Assembly (NCBI RefSeq): GCF_030272615.1
Contig: NC_081410.1
Span: 228,878,915 to 228,942,914, forward strand
Source of the DNA: Cryptomeria japonica
Taxonomy: Eukaryota; Streptophyta; Pinopsida; Cupressales; Cupressaceae
Length of the DNA: 64,000 bases
Direction: 5' to 3'
Both the position numbers and the translations under genes were made by a program. This document shows, in pieces, positions 11,399-22,839 of the stretch. Numbering within the stretch: position 1 is the stretch's first letter; each line of letters starts with the position of its first letter. The notes below the pieces were generated by a model. It was not told the origin of the DNA, did no database searches, and was given only the letters and a program-made list of their open reading frames with translations.

Positions 11399-12967
11399 AT
11401 GAAATACCAGTACCAAAGAGGAGGACTGAGGGAATCAAAGGTCCAAAGCATATGGGAAAACGTAGGTGATACTGACCTAGGCCACATCGACATTCAAGAC
11501 TTCGGAGACAGAGTATTCTCCCCTAACGCCTATGGCAAGCCTAGGCGGATGATGGAAAGTGGTATCACCCAGGCAGCAGGATTTCCTCCATCAGTGCAGA
11601 ATTATGAGCTGGTAGTAGAGGCTGCCCGGCATTATCAGCCAAACACCAGATTAGTGGTCCTTGAGAATATGGTCCTAGCTGACTTCACTCCTGAGGCCAT
11701 TGGCGACGCATTCGACATCCCCTTCCTGGATAATCCCATAGCAACAACCATAGATGAAGCACAAGTGGCATATGATATGAACCCTGCTAAATGCAGGACA
11801 TTAATAAACAAGGAGTGCTATAAGGAGAGAAGACCTCCAAGCATTAGAATTGGAAAAAAGACCCCCAAAAGTGACTTTCACAATGAGCATGGAGATATGG
11901 TCACCTTGCTCAGCCAGGGTATGGGACTCCCCCAATCTAATTTTTTTGAAGAGTGGATGTTCTATTTTACAGAGCAGGTTTTCGCTGAGAAACCCAAGTT
12001 CGACTGGGCCCAGATCATAAGTGACAACATCCATACCCAGTTGGTCGAACTTGAAGAGAAAAAGTACTTCACCATGACATCTTATCTAGTCTATATGTTT
12101 GCCCGACACCAGCCATTGCCAAGGTTGATCAAGAAAGGTGAAATCGGGAACGGGCCCAATCAAGTAAAGGTGTACAACTATTATCCGCAACTACATTATC
12201 ATGACATAGCTCAGAGGGAAAAGAACAACCCTGCTTATGCAATTGGTCAGTATGAGTGTGTCAATGACGCCTTCACAATGCGCCTAGTCAAGCTGATGCA
12301 AGGGGGATTACACATAAGGCTCTCAGAGCAAGCTACCATTTTGGTACAAAGGTATGGCGCCTGGTTTATTCTATTCCCAAGATTCTCCTATATCCAAATA
12401 GCTGGCTTTGAAGGCACTCCGTTCCGACTTCCACGCTATCCAACAGACAAAGTAATTCTTCTGGAAGTTGCAAGGCAGGCACGTCCGGCGAACAGTTTAC
12501 TCAGAGACAAGAAGCAATCCAGATTCGCCTTCCCTATGATTTTGGGTAACCTTGATGTCCATTTAAAGAATCCAGCACATGCCTACGAGTCACTTGCTGA
12601 GTTAGCCTCTTATGGCCTACAGGAACATTTCCCAAGGAAATGTTTTGATCATGACAATCTGGCGAAGAGAGCCTACGGCAGGCGCTATAGAGCAAAGGAA
12701 TCAATTGAAGACTATTGGAAGAATTGTTCTGATGACTATGAGGTCCGACGGCGCGAATATTCAAGGTTAAGTGTGCAACAAATGCAACTTTATGAATACC
12801 ATCGGGTCCCGGATCAGGTAACAGATTCTGGAAATTGCTTACAAGTTCGGGAGTTTGAGGCAGTAAGGCATCTCTTGTCGGGCATCGATTGGTCACAAGA
12901 TCCAATCACTGATTTTGAGGCAGTTATGGCAGCCTCGGGAAGGTACACCGATCAATGGTTATACTAG
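11399..12967 (+). pseudogene. Retroelement accessory protein, N-terminal part, function unknown
   Basis: This is an open frame of 522 codons, the longest uninterrupted one on the plus strand. The predicted soluble globular protein includes VVLENMVLADFTPEAIGDAF (residues about 82-101) and FDWAQIISDNIHTQLVELEE (about 200-219). These resemble, in pattern only, the FSPEAIN and FNWA.LIADN segments of the putative plant transposon protein family (Transposase_32 type) found in plant retroelements. That link is from memory and tentative. It has no gag zinc knuckle, protease or RT motif. The frame ends at TAG 12965-12967 but stays open with sensible, acidic Ser/Glu/Lys-rich sequence until TAA 13136, so the TAG is probably a mutation inside a longer protein. 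Its LTR and leader context indicates a mobile-element gene. Confidence 0.6.
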
Positions 12968-13757
12968 CAGATTGAGCGGCTAACTCATGAAGGAGTCCAA
13001 TTCACCTACCATATGATGGGTAGTCTTGACTCTCAGTCCTCTGAAGATGAGGGAACCTCAAGTGTGCCAAAGGAAGAGGTTGAGAAGCCCGAAAAAAAGG
13101 AAGAAAGCCAAAGCCAGCAAAGGGACTCGGACATCTAAAAGGACAAGAAGGGAGAAGATCCCTATTAGGAGACCAGAGGTCACTTCATCATCAAAAGACC
13201 CCAATTCCGATGATGATGTAATTGAACTTGATTATATACCTGCTCCGCCTTCCCAAAGCCATGTTGATGCATTCGAAGCTGATGATCCTCCGGCACAAGA
13301 CAGGCTAAATACAGAGGTGAGGGTCATTGAGTCTGGCGAACCTGAAAATCAAGTTGAGGAAGGAGAAATTTCGTCCAATCAAGGGATTGATGTGCATGAA
13401 CTCACCCAAGGGAGTCGCTACGAATTGCAACTGCATATTACCAGCAAGGATGACACCACTGTTGAAGGAGAGCGAAGGGCGGATGAGACCCACGAGCCTG
13501 ATAGAACTGAGGAACAACCATCACATGGGGATACCAGACAATTGTTCAGCGAAGTAGGATAGAATTCAGCTACAAGCAAAGGACTAGACACTTCCTCCAC
13601 CACTCCTATAACAGATCAGTTACAGATATGCAATGAACCAGCAGAAAGCATTAAAGAGCAGAATGGGAATTTGACCATAGCATCCGGGCAAACCATACCT
13701 CAAGACTAGTTAGTTGCTCGTGCATAGCGAAAGGCAGCCACCAAGCCACCTATTGAC
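12968..13757 (+). pseudogene. Charged, low-complexity middle part of the same ORF, with frameshift and three stops
   Basis: After the TAG at 12965 the first frame gives a Glu/Ser-rich linker. At the A-run near 13091-13097 the good reading moves to the third frame (open from 13026), giving a Lys/Arg-rich basic stretch (KASKGTRTSKRTRREK, possible nuclear localisation signal). An acidic region with SDDDVIELDYIPAPPSQ follows. This frame is then interrupted by TAG at 13560, 13707 and 13725 before running into the open segment from 13758. All the stops in this three-part ORF are TAG. Confidence 0.5.
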
Positions 13758-14930
13758 TTGGAGGACATTTTCCCTCGCATAGGGGAAACAAAGTCCAAAG
13801 GGAAGAAAAAGCCTAAGACCTACTCCCGCATAACCAAGGATGAACAAAGGAACCGTACCATCCATATCACCACCCCGCCTGTCGATAAGCCAGCAGATCA
13901 AATTGCGCTAGCCGATTATAGCATTACGACCGTCCCAATAGGACGAGCCACCAAAGAGCAAGAAAGGGAGGAGTTCAAGGACTCCGTGCAAAACATGCTC
14001 AGGCAACTCGACGAGATAACTGCTGAAAGAAACATGTACCGAGTTCATGCTGAGCAGGCCGAGGGGTACGTTGATCACTTGCTGAGACCGTTGCATAATG
14101 CCCCCAAATCCCATGTTCCCCCATCAGCATTGGCGCAAAGGACAACAACAGAGTTTGAAGGAGTACGGGATACCGCCAAGGCCGTCAGAGAGTGGATTCA
14201 AAGCATCAAGGAAAGAGGAGAGCAAATTTTCAAGGATCTGCACGAAATGGCCCTCCATAGGGAATCCACTATTATCAAAATGTGTAAGCTAAGGAAGGAA
14301 TGCTATAACACTCATGAGGTGATTTCCAGGGCCTTACACCTCATTAGGGCCCTATTTTGGACCTGCTCTCAAATCCCCACCATTGATATTATCCTAAATC
14401 CTTATAATGTCAATACCTTCAAGGAATGGTATTGGACTCTCAGCATGAAAAACGACATGAAGGATAATGTCAATAAAATGCAAGATAAGTGCAATGACAC
14501 TTTATCAAATGTAAAGGACCTTGGTGAAGGGATTCTCAAATCAATGGTTCCAGGTTGGAAAAATAGTATGGAAGATAATGAGGTGCAATCACAGTGGGAG
14601 GACAGGCTTAAACCCAAGGTCACCTACTCCATGGAGGATCTAGATTTTGTTGTTGGGCTGCAAGCGGACATATCATGCTTTGAAAATCACAAGTCATACT
14701 GGAGGGAAGAGCTGGAGAATTTAGATAGCCTCCTACAGGGTATTCATTACAAAATGTTTAATCCTCCTATGTCATCGACAACCGAACTATTCAAGTTATG
14801 TCTAAGATTTCAAGACTACGTTTGGGTAGAGCGTGCAGCCGATCGGGATATCTCGGGAGAGTACCTGCACGATGAGGTCGAATTTATCACAAAGGAGTCT
14901 ACTGCAGGAAAGGAAAAAGTGCCTTCATAA
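13758..14930 (+). pseudogene. C-terminal coiled-coil part of the same unknown protein
   Basis: This 390-codon frame is in phase with 13026-13562. Around residues 70-105 (EREEFKDSVQNMLRQLDEIT) and 125-175 (KAVREWIQSIKERGEQIFKD) the heptad-like pattern and high charge predict coiled coils. The rest is mixed helical sequence with no known motif. Together the three parts would make a protein of nearly 1,180 residues. It ends at TAA 14928-14930, about 110 bp before the 3' LTR, so it fills the element to its 3' end. Function is unknown. A Gag-like or DNA/RNA-binding structural role is possible but not shown. Confidence 0.55.
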
Positions 14931-15042
14931 AGTGCATATTTCTTTTAAAATCTAAAAAGGCACTTTTGGCCATAAAGATCATATTTAACTGCCAAGACAG
15001 CAGTAAATTTTGAGCTTCGTGCATGTGCACCTTTTGAGCTGT

Positions 15043-16045
15043 TGTTGATAGTTATTAATTACCTTTTTTAGGTAGTTATTGTTCCTCTTTGGGTGGTTGT
15101 TGATATTTACCTCCTATTTATGGGCATGGGTACTATTTTGTACAGATGGATCTGGACCACTTGTTTTGTTTAAATCTTGGCCATTCATCTAATTCTGAAA
15201 CTCTATTTAAAGGGAGTGAATTTCCCTTATTTTGGTAAGAAGTCTAAGATTGTTGCTGAAGCTCTGGCGAAATTTATGCAGGATTAATGGAAAATTAAAG
15301 TTGTTTCATTTCTTTGTGAATGCATGGTCTCCTTCTTCACCATTTAATTATTCTGTTATGTCTTTTATTTTCAGATAGTATTTTTTGGATAAACATTTGA
15401 TAGAAGCCTTGGTGTTCATACCATTAAGGACTAACTGATTGTCACCCCCCCTGCATGGTTAGTCTGAACCCACTTATATGCTCAGTTTGGTTGTTAAACA
15501 TTAAGTGAATGAATGTTAAAATTTTGCATTTATGTTTAGTAACATGAAAATTTAGTTCTCCTTGAAGATTGCACTAGATATTTTACAGCATTGTGCTTAA
15601 ATAGCTGATAATGTTAAATCTGGTTATTTGGAGGTTTCTGTCTATTTTCCTAAACATGTTATCTTAGGTAATTAATCAGATTTTCTCTATCTCTTTTCCC
15701 CTTTCCTCTTTTTCCCTTTTTTTACCAAGAAGAAACCATACAGTCTAGCTGAGATAGTATCAATCCAACTAAAATCAACCGATATAAGACTGTTAAATTT
15801 TAGGGACCTCACTCAAAGTTGTTCATCTAACCTTAAGTCCCCTTTGTGTTTCCAGCAAAACACATCAAACCACTAACTTATCCTGCAGTCAAGACCTGAC
15901 AACCGAAACATTGAGGTAATCCCCATTGATCAAATTAAAAACAGCACGAGGGATTTCCTTATCTCAAGAGAGGATAGGATTCTTAGTATTCTATTCTGCG
16001 TTGGCCGGACGGAACCGTAGTGATGCGATTTTAGCCACATCAACA
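15043..16045 (+). repeat. 3' LTR of the ORF-carrying element
   Basis: It starts TGTTGATAG and ends ACATCAACA, which are inverted matches of each other (TGTTGAT/ATCAACA). A TATA-like ctatttaaaggg (15203-15214) supports plus orientation. The flanking pentamers (gctgt left, gttag right) do not match, as expected for the 3' LTR of a longer element rather than a solo LTR. Confidence 0.6.
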
Positions 16046-17380
16046 GTTAGTAATTTAACTTAAGTTATCTACCTATCAAACCTATATGCACGTGCACCTA
16101 GCGGAATTATTCAAATAGTAGATACAAGCATTTGGAAAGGGTAGATAAAATCAAATTAGATTTTTTTTAAAATGGGTGGACAGCAAAAAGTTGGTAGGTG
16201 GGAGTTGGAAGCCTTAAATGTCATTGTAAAATTTAAAGCTTATAAATCAATTTAGAATATTAACTCAAAAATAGAAATCTTCACTGTTTGTCCTATTTGA
16301 AAATAGTCTATGACAGTAGCATTCGAGCAGCAAAACACAAAGCAACAACAGTTCATTTTTTGTGTCAGATTTGATCTTGTGCAGATCTAGTTTGCTATTT
16401 AAACCTTTATAGGGTCTTCCTAGACTAAGGTTCCTGCTCATGGCTTTGTTCTTGTTTCAGCATCAACCTATTATTTGCCAACTCACTGGTACTGGGCTTT
16501 ACTACTTGTAGATTTGACCCCCTTTTTCTGTCAGTTTCTACCAATACTATGTCCCAACTATAGGTCAAGCAATCGGAAGCTGCTTTAAACCCTTCCTCAT
16601 GGATATTGTGTTGCCACAAATAGACAGTTTCCTATGATGGTGATAGTTTTATTTCTTCTGTCACTATTCCTTGTATTTTTTTGGTTTTATTTTGATGGAC
16701 AGTACAAAAAGTTCTTCAACCTTCAACCAGAACCCCAACTTGGTCCAGTTGGTCACCTAAGAGCTCTATGACCAGCAACAAAATTCATTTCAACTCCTAC
16801 TTATAGAGTCAATAAGAAATATGTTCTATAAACTCATGGCACAAAAGAACCACCAATCCCATTCCCTTGACCAGCCCAATCACCCAACCTGCTTTCAAAA
16901 TGGACAGCAAGATATCCAACCCACATATTGGTGGCACAACTAACAAGAAGCAATTAAATGCTTGGAATCATAGTCTATAGGTGTATTTAAAGCTACATTG
17001 CCGGTTTGTTAGTACTAGCCCGCAGATTCGAATCCAGTCCGACCTAGATATGGGTCCAGATCTAGTCCACTCTAAGGGACATCCAAGGTCCCGCCAAAGA
17101 CTTGCAGTACCACCCAGGACAAACCCAAGCATACCAGCAGCGAATTTGGTGGAGACCAGCATCCAGCCAATGTATTTGCTTGGGTTTTTTTTTTAATGAC
17201 TCTAAGTTGGACTAAAAAAGCAAAAATGCCCCCCCAAACCCTAAAACATGGATTCCAGTGTATTTTAAAGATAAAAGCAAAGTCATTTCTCTTATTGAGA
17301 ATGCAAAACAAAATCTATTATTGTGAATCCAAAATTGTGTGTGCCACGAAGGTTTGTGTGGTTTTGAAGGTCTTGATTTA
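16046..17380. other. Intergenic, nothing recognisable
   Basis: Mixed A/T-rich sequence. A GC-richer patch at about 16990-17160 gives overlapping ORFs on both strands, but neither has a domain I recognise. Confidence 0.35.
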
Positions 17381-17389
17381 AGCTTGATG

Positions 17390-17500
17390 ATGGGGCTACG
17401 CCCCTCGACCCCACCCTATATTGTGACAGGGAACACACCAAGGGCACTGCCCTTGGACCCCACGAGGAACACTACCCTCGGCCCCACTGGGGGTATATAA
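17390..17500. repeat. GC-rich degenerate tandem modules
   Basis: Three related modules of about 30-40 bp: ggggctacgcccctcgaccc, gggcactgcccttggacccc and aacactaccctcggccccac. Each can fold on itself. They sit in otherwise A/T-rich DNA. No gene is present. Confidence 0.55.
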
Positions 17501-18700
17501 AATGAATGCTGCTATTTTATCTTTTAAATGCAAACGTTTTAAAACTAAATGCTTTGCTATTAGTGTTAGGACCATTTTTCAAGCTCCTTGTGTAGAAATC
17601 CCTACCATAATTTGTAACAAACTTGCAAATTCAACTTAGAATGCACAGACATTTCATCAAGCAGTTGAATGATCAGTAACAGCTGCATCTATAAATTATA
17701 ATCAGAGATCTCCACAAATAGTTATCATGCATTGATTTTCACTGGATAATTTTTGTCAGACAGTCGAAATTACAGTACAAATTTATGCCAAATTAATATT
17801 CCCAGATGCTATTATAAATTTCCTTCCTAAAATGACTGTAAATTATATATGCACCAAAAATTATTAGAAAATGAGTATATTGTTGTAGAAGACTTGAGCA
17901 TTTAGAATGTCCAAAAATAATATAAATATATCTATTAATTTATTTCAGTGTTGACCTCTGTTGGCGAATTATGCAGGCCAAGAAAATCTCTTACCATATC
18001 CTTATATTCCCTCAAATCTGTACGGCACCCCAGCACCATATATACGGCAGATTATAAAGTTATTATTGCAGCATATAACATCATATGGAAAGCTTAGACT
18101 TGTACGGCAGAGTTTAGGAAGGCTTTTAAAATCATGGCATATGAATTGATCCCCTTTTTGAGTTGGTATGGCACTAGGACAGTGTACAACAATCCAAGAT
18201 AGGAATCGATCCTTTTATCTAAATACTATGTTGACTCCTCTGACCTTTTATGGTGTTGCACTAACAGTATTGGAGACCACGTGTGCATAAGACCAAACTT
18301 CCAAATCTTTTTTATCCTTTGATCCTTACCAGCTGAAGCTTGCAATTTTACAGCCTTGAAGGGACGGCTGGATTTAATATCCAGGAGAAATAACTAATAT
18401 ATATTATTATTTAATTTATTTTCCAAATGTACACACTGCACAATATATATTTGATTTCTTTCTCTCACCTCTAGAAATCAAGGGAAACAATAATTTTCCA
18501 TTTGCCCTGAAAAATTATCAAACTCTAACCACGAATCAATCACTTTCACATTCGGCACAATGGCAACTTTTGGGTGAAATCGCTCAAATGGCATCTAAGG
18601 GTTTTTGTCCCCAAATCCCAAATCTTCAACACATCATCAATCACTGGTTGAAACTGCGTTGCCTTCTAGGTTAATGTCCCTCAAGAAAGCCACATGCACA
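17501..18700. other. Intergenic, nothing recognisable
   Basis: A/T-rich DNA with no supported gene. The right part may be the far end of the minus-strand LTR that finishes at 19326, but its limit cannot be seen. Confidence 0.3.
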
Positions 18701-19326
18701 AAATCTTCAAAAGAGAAATAAACAATACTCAGGAGTGAGAATGATCTCCTTCCTTCTCCTCAGCATTCTTTTATAGACTTCCATAGAACTTCTATGGAAA
18801 AATATTATCTAATCACTTCATAATATCAATTTCTTTTTGCTCATGAGAGTGACTTTATAATATTTATTTTATTTTATTTTTCACCCTAGGTAAATCACAT
18901 TATTCAAATAAAGTATTCAACTTATAAATATAATTAATTAAATACAAGTTTTACGAAAACATTAATTTAGGTCCAAGTGGTTGAGCTTAATTGGTTAAAA
19001 CGTTGGATTTTCATTGTGGAGGTCCAAGTTCAATTCCTCATAGGGACATTTAAAGTGGAATTCTAAATTGTGACTCTTTGTCTTCTATAGTTGGCTTCTA
19101 ATATGGAGGTGATTTCTAATAAAAAGTGGATTTCTAGATAGTGACTCTTGATCTTCCATGGGTGATTTCTAATGTCTTTGCTCATAAGAATCTTGTATCG
19201 GTCTAATGTTGATGCTCATATAAGCAAGATATTTGTAGCCAATATCCAATTCAAAAAAGACATTAATTTAGACAACAGAATTTAATTAATTTCTTTCTCC
19301 AAATGCCCAGGCCAAAAATGGGGACA
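18700..19326 (-). repeat. Partial 3' LTR of an old minus-strand element
   Basis: On the minus strand the LTR starts TGTCCCCATTTTTGG at 19326, directly after a purine-rich tract (gggaaggtagg). A TATA box, tctataaaag (plus strand cttttataga near 18771-18780), lies about 550 bp in. A SINE is inserted in it (18971-19259). The other LTR end was not found, so the left limit is approximate. Confidence 0.5.
18971..19259 (+). mobile_element. tRNA-derived SINE with 12-bp target-site duplication
   Basis: The A box is gagcttaattgg (18984-18995) and the B box agttcaattcc (19027-19037). The same 3' region (cttgtatcggtctaatgttgatgctcat) occurs in the SINE at 34975-35120. The A-rich end aattcaaaaaag is followed by acattaatttag (19260-19271), which also precedes the element (18959-18970). 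The body has an internal duplication of a roughly 65-bp segment (gtgactctt.....cttc.at, about 19067 and 19139), which makes this copy longer than its relative. Confidence 0.8.
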
Positions 19327-19483
19327 TTATATTCCTACCTTCCCAAAGATTGCTTGTCCCCAAGCAATTAAAACTTGTATGCCAATACCAAGATCCCAAA
19401 TTAACCTCCTGAATGCTCCACCACAAACCCGCTACTCCACTCTGATACAATTTTAATTCGCAAATCTATCAATCTACATTATC
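19327..19483 (-). other. Internal 3' end and PPT of the old minus-strand element
   Basis: The minus strand reads cttggggacaagcaatcttt then gggaaggtaggaa and then the LTR start. This is the arrangement I know from the 3' end of plant Ty3 polyproteins and their polypurine tract. The sequence is interrupted at 19484 by the next element and appears to resume at 21552. Confidence 0.4.
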
Positions 19484-19488
19484 ATGTG

Positions 19489-19786
19489 TGAAAAATAAAT
19501 TGAATGAATGATTCAATAATCAGATGATTACATTGAACAATATACAAACGTATATATAGAGGTTACAAGACGATGTTCTATAAAAAGAACTAGTCGTTAA
19601 AGTGAAATTAAATAAGCTAAAAAGCTTAAAAAGCTAAATATAGCTTAAAAGGCTAAATAATAAAAAGTTGACTTAACAAGCTAAATAAGTCAACTAAAAA
19701 GCTAAATAGCTAAATAAGTCGACAACTAAGATGACTACTAAAAATAGAAGATGACAATTATAGAAGATATTAATATTATTTTAACA
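19489..19786 (-). repeat. 3' LTR of the 2-kb non-autonomous element
   Basis: 298 bp, TGAAAAATAAATTG to ATTTTAACA on the plus strand. It is followed to the right by the minus-strand PPT (plus strand ccctccctaatgg, 19787-19799). Confidence 0.88.
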
Positions 19787-21232
19787 CCCTCCCTAATGGT
19801 CATCGTACTCAATACCCTACAGAAGACACTGCAGATGTTTTGATCACAAATGCAAAGAACACTCTGCTGCTATAGAGACCCTCCCAGAATCTGCAGAATG
19901 TAAATGACCAAGAGTACCAAAACCCATCCAATCTAATGTAGCCTTCACACGCGAATTAGAGATCTGGCACACACGAATTACTGAAACCTGAAACCATGAT
20001 TTTGAGGAAAAAATCAGCAAACCCTTTTGCAAAAAAGTACCAACTCCAAAACTGACTGCAAGATACCACGGTTGCAGATGTTCGCCCTGGCAGGTGCGAC
20101 CCAAACTGACTACAACAAAGCACAATTTTTTAAGAGAAAAATCGATCAAAACCAGAGAACTCCACGAATCACAAATCCCACGCGAACCTCGCGTATTACA
20201 GATGATTTTTTAGGAAAAAATCGTAAAAACCAGCAAACAATTTTTGAAGAAAAAGTTATGAAAACCTAGAAATCCCACACAAGCTTTGTGGATGATAGAT
20301 AATAATTTTTAAGGAAAAAATTTGAAACCCTGCGAACAATTTTTAAGGAAAAAAAATGTGAAAACCAACCCATGATTTTTCGTGGAAAAAATCACAAAAC
20401 CGACAGACAATTTTTCAAGAAAAAATGGTGAAAACCCTGGGACCTGTAAGACAAGATCTGGCCTAAATCAATCTGATAAAGGTAACGATATTCAGATATT
20501 GTGAACATGCACTTTTTCTAGGTGTTGTGGCAGCTGTTGAACTTTTGACTGTGTTCCAACATGATGTTGGTCAAAGATGTCATCACGAAAATGGAGGTTG
20601 AATGACGTCAACCTAGTGAAAGCATGAGACAGAAGAAAATCAAAATAGAAGCAGCTGCACAAAAAATTTGAAACCCTGGAGTGGAATTTGAGACACGAAA
20701 CCCAATGCACGAATTTCGAGGTTTGGAAGAAACCTAGAAATTAAAATTTTCTACAAACTTAAAACCTGAAATTTTTCTTGAAAAAAATTAGAAAATTCCA
20801 AGGCAAATTCGCTGGCAAAAAAATTTGAGGCATGGAAAACGAGGCATCCAAAAAAATCTAAGACCAACCATGAAAATCTCTCAAAAAACCCACCAAGAAT
20901 ATGAAATTAGAATGCATATATGATGGCTCAAAAATCGAGGCATGAAAAATGATGCATCCAAAAAAATCTAACGACGACCCAATTGAGGTCTCGAAAAACC
21001 CACCAAGAATCTACAACCAGAATAAAATTTCGACTTGAACTGAAGGGTCAAAACCCTAGTCGAAAATTGTAGAAACCCTAGGAAAATTTTCAACCTGCAA
21101 AAAACAAAAATCCGCCCAGGAAGAGAAAAAGAACCTGCTCTTTTTTTTAAATAAAAAAACAATTTTAAAAAAATCTCTACAATAAAAACTTCGAAAAATT
21201 TTAATAACAAAAACTTTCGAAATTTTTAATTT

Positions 21233-21248
21233 CCATGCTCTGATACCA
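21233..21248 (-). other. Primer-binding site of the 2-kb element
   Basis: The minus strand reads TGGTATCAGAGCATGG immediately after the LTR with no spacer. This is the Met-tRNA PBS typical of plant Copia elements. Confidence 0.88.
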
Positions 21249-21546
21249 TGAAAAATAAATTGAATGAATGATTCAATAATCGGATGATTACATTGAACGA
21301 TATACACAAGTATATATAGAGGTTACAAGACGATGTTCTATAAATAGAACTAGTCGTTAAAGTGAAATCAAATAAGCTAAAAAGCTTAAAAAGCTAAATA
21401 TAGCTTAAAAGGCTAAATAATAAAAAGCTAACTTAACAAGCTAAATAAGTCGACTAAAAAGCTAAATAGCTAAATAAGTCAACAACTAAGATGACTGCTA
21501 AAAATAGAAGATGACCATTATAGAAGATATTAATATTATTTTAACA
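21249..21546 (-). repeat. 5' LTR of the 2-kb non-autonomous element
   Basis: 298 bp, the same ends as the partner LTR, with about 12 differences. The plus strand contains gtatatatagagg, a TATA-like stretch in an LTR whose transcription runs leftwards. Confidence 0.88.
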
Positions 21547-22839
21547 ATGTGAAGCAAACCAACTATCACGCAAATTCCTAGATCCCAAATATTTTTATTA
21601 TCATGTATATAGGGTTGCCTAATTGAATTCCACTACTCAAAATTTTGGCATCTAAAAGCTAAAAACCATCCTACACAAACTTCAGCAATGGTGATGCTAG
21701 AAACTCTTCCACCATGAGTCTGAAAATCCTTCTATGGTTGTGTTGTGACCTTTTTCACACATTGCCCCATCACAAATGGGGACCCCTTGTTTTTTCTTTT
21801 TAGGGTTTTGCTTTGGCATCGCAACTGCTAATCACTAGTCTTTTTGCAAATGAGGAGTTAGAGTTTTTTAGAAGTCATCCCAAGCCAAGTAGAGAAATCA
21901 TGCTCAGAATCATGTTTGAACATTCTCAAAGTGCTTAGGTCTGAAGGACGAAGATTGCAATTGCTTTGGGTCATTTCTGACAACTTTCTATTTTTAGGAA
22001 TTTCTATTTTTTTGCTTTTTGCTTTTTTCTAAAAATAGAAAGTTTGATTTTTTGGCACTTTGGGCATGTTCCGGGAAGCAACTTTTTTGGCTTGCTTTTT
22101 TCGCTTTTTGCTTTTTTCTGCTTTTTTTTAAAGTAGAACCTAGGTTTTGTTCCTCATGTCATTTGATCACTGCCCATGCTATCGAATTCGAAAAATTTTG
22201 CCTCTAAGTACAAAAAGCAGGGTTATGTTTTTTTTCTTTTTTTTTCTGAGATTAGGGTTTTGATCCTCAGGCCATATCATTACTTCCCATGTTCTCATAT
22301 TCGAAAAATTTGGTCTCTAAGTGTAAAAAGCAGCTGGAAACCCTAATTAGGGTTTTGTTCTAGAAGAACATTCCTCAAGCCATATGATCAGTACCTGTGT
22401 CCTATTGAAAAATTATGCCTTAGTGCAAAAAGCAAGGTAAAACCCTAATTAGGGTTTTTGTTCCAGATGATCCAGGTATGAACATGGCAGGTCAGAGATG
22501 GACATGGCAATTTGAATGAAGATGTTTGGAAGAAAAAGTGGCATGAAGATGAAAATTCGTCCCAAGGGAAGAATGGCAGACAAAGGTTGAGGTCCACCTT
22601 GGAGATGGCAAACAAAGGTTGAAGTTCGCCTTGGAAAATGGCACATCAACTTGGATGTCCAAGCTCTCTTCAAGTCCACCCATGCACAAACAAATTGGAA
22701 GACACATGCTAAACTCCTACGTTCAGTTAAGAAACTCCTAGTGAGAGTCAAGTACACTCCTACCTTTGGTTAAAGATAAGCCAAGCAAACATGGCACATA
22801 AGGTTCCAAGTCCACCCTACCTTGGCCTAGCACACATAA

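Larger units (their letters stand above)
9450..16045 (+). mobile_element. 5'-incomplete LTR retroelement carrying a large ORF of unknown function
   Basis: From left to right: a repeat-rich leader (9450-11180), a broken three-part ORF (11399-14930) and a 3' LTR (15043-16045). No reverse transcriptase, integrase or protease motif was found, so the element could not move by itself. I found no 5' LTR: the LTR end TAGCCACATCAACA does not recur upstream of the ORF. The left limit is therefore arbitrary. The base composition is clearly GC-richer than the flanks. Confidence 0.55.
19489..21546 (-). mobile_element. Complete non-autonomous LTR retrotransposon (2,058 bp), TSD ATGTG
   Basis: Two 298-bp LTRs (19489-19786 and 21249-21546) flank 1,462 bp of internal sequence. 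The 5-bp sequence atgtg flanks the element at 19484-19488 and 21547-21551. A Met-tRNA PBS abuts the right LTR and a purine-rich PPT abuts the left one, so transcription is on the minus strand. There is no gag, protease, integrase or RT; the small ORFs have no motif. It must have used another element's proteins. The LTRs differ at about 12 of 298 positions (4%), so the insertion is old but clear. A relative sits at 1-1318. Confidence 0.9.

Noticed and set aside
12965-12967. Programmed amber readthrough (TAG followed by CAG)
   Set aside because: The downstream codons do not match the known readthrough context, and further stops plus a frameshift follow, so mutation is simpler.
16968-17311. ORFs on both strands in a GC-richer patch
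   Set aside because: No splice signals, motif or codon pattern; likely decayed repeat DNA.
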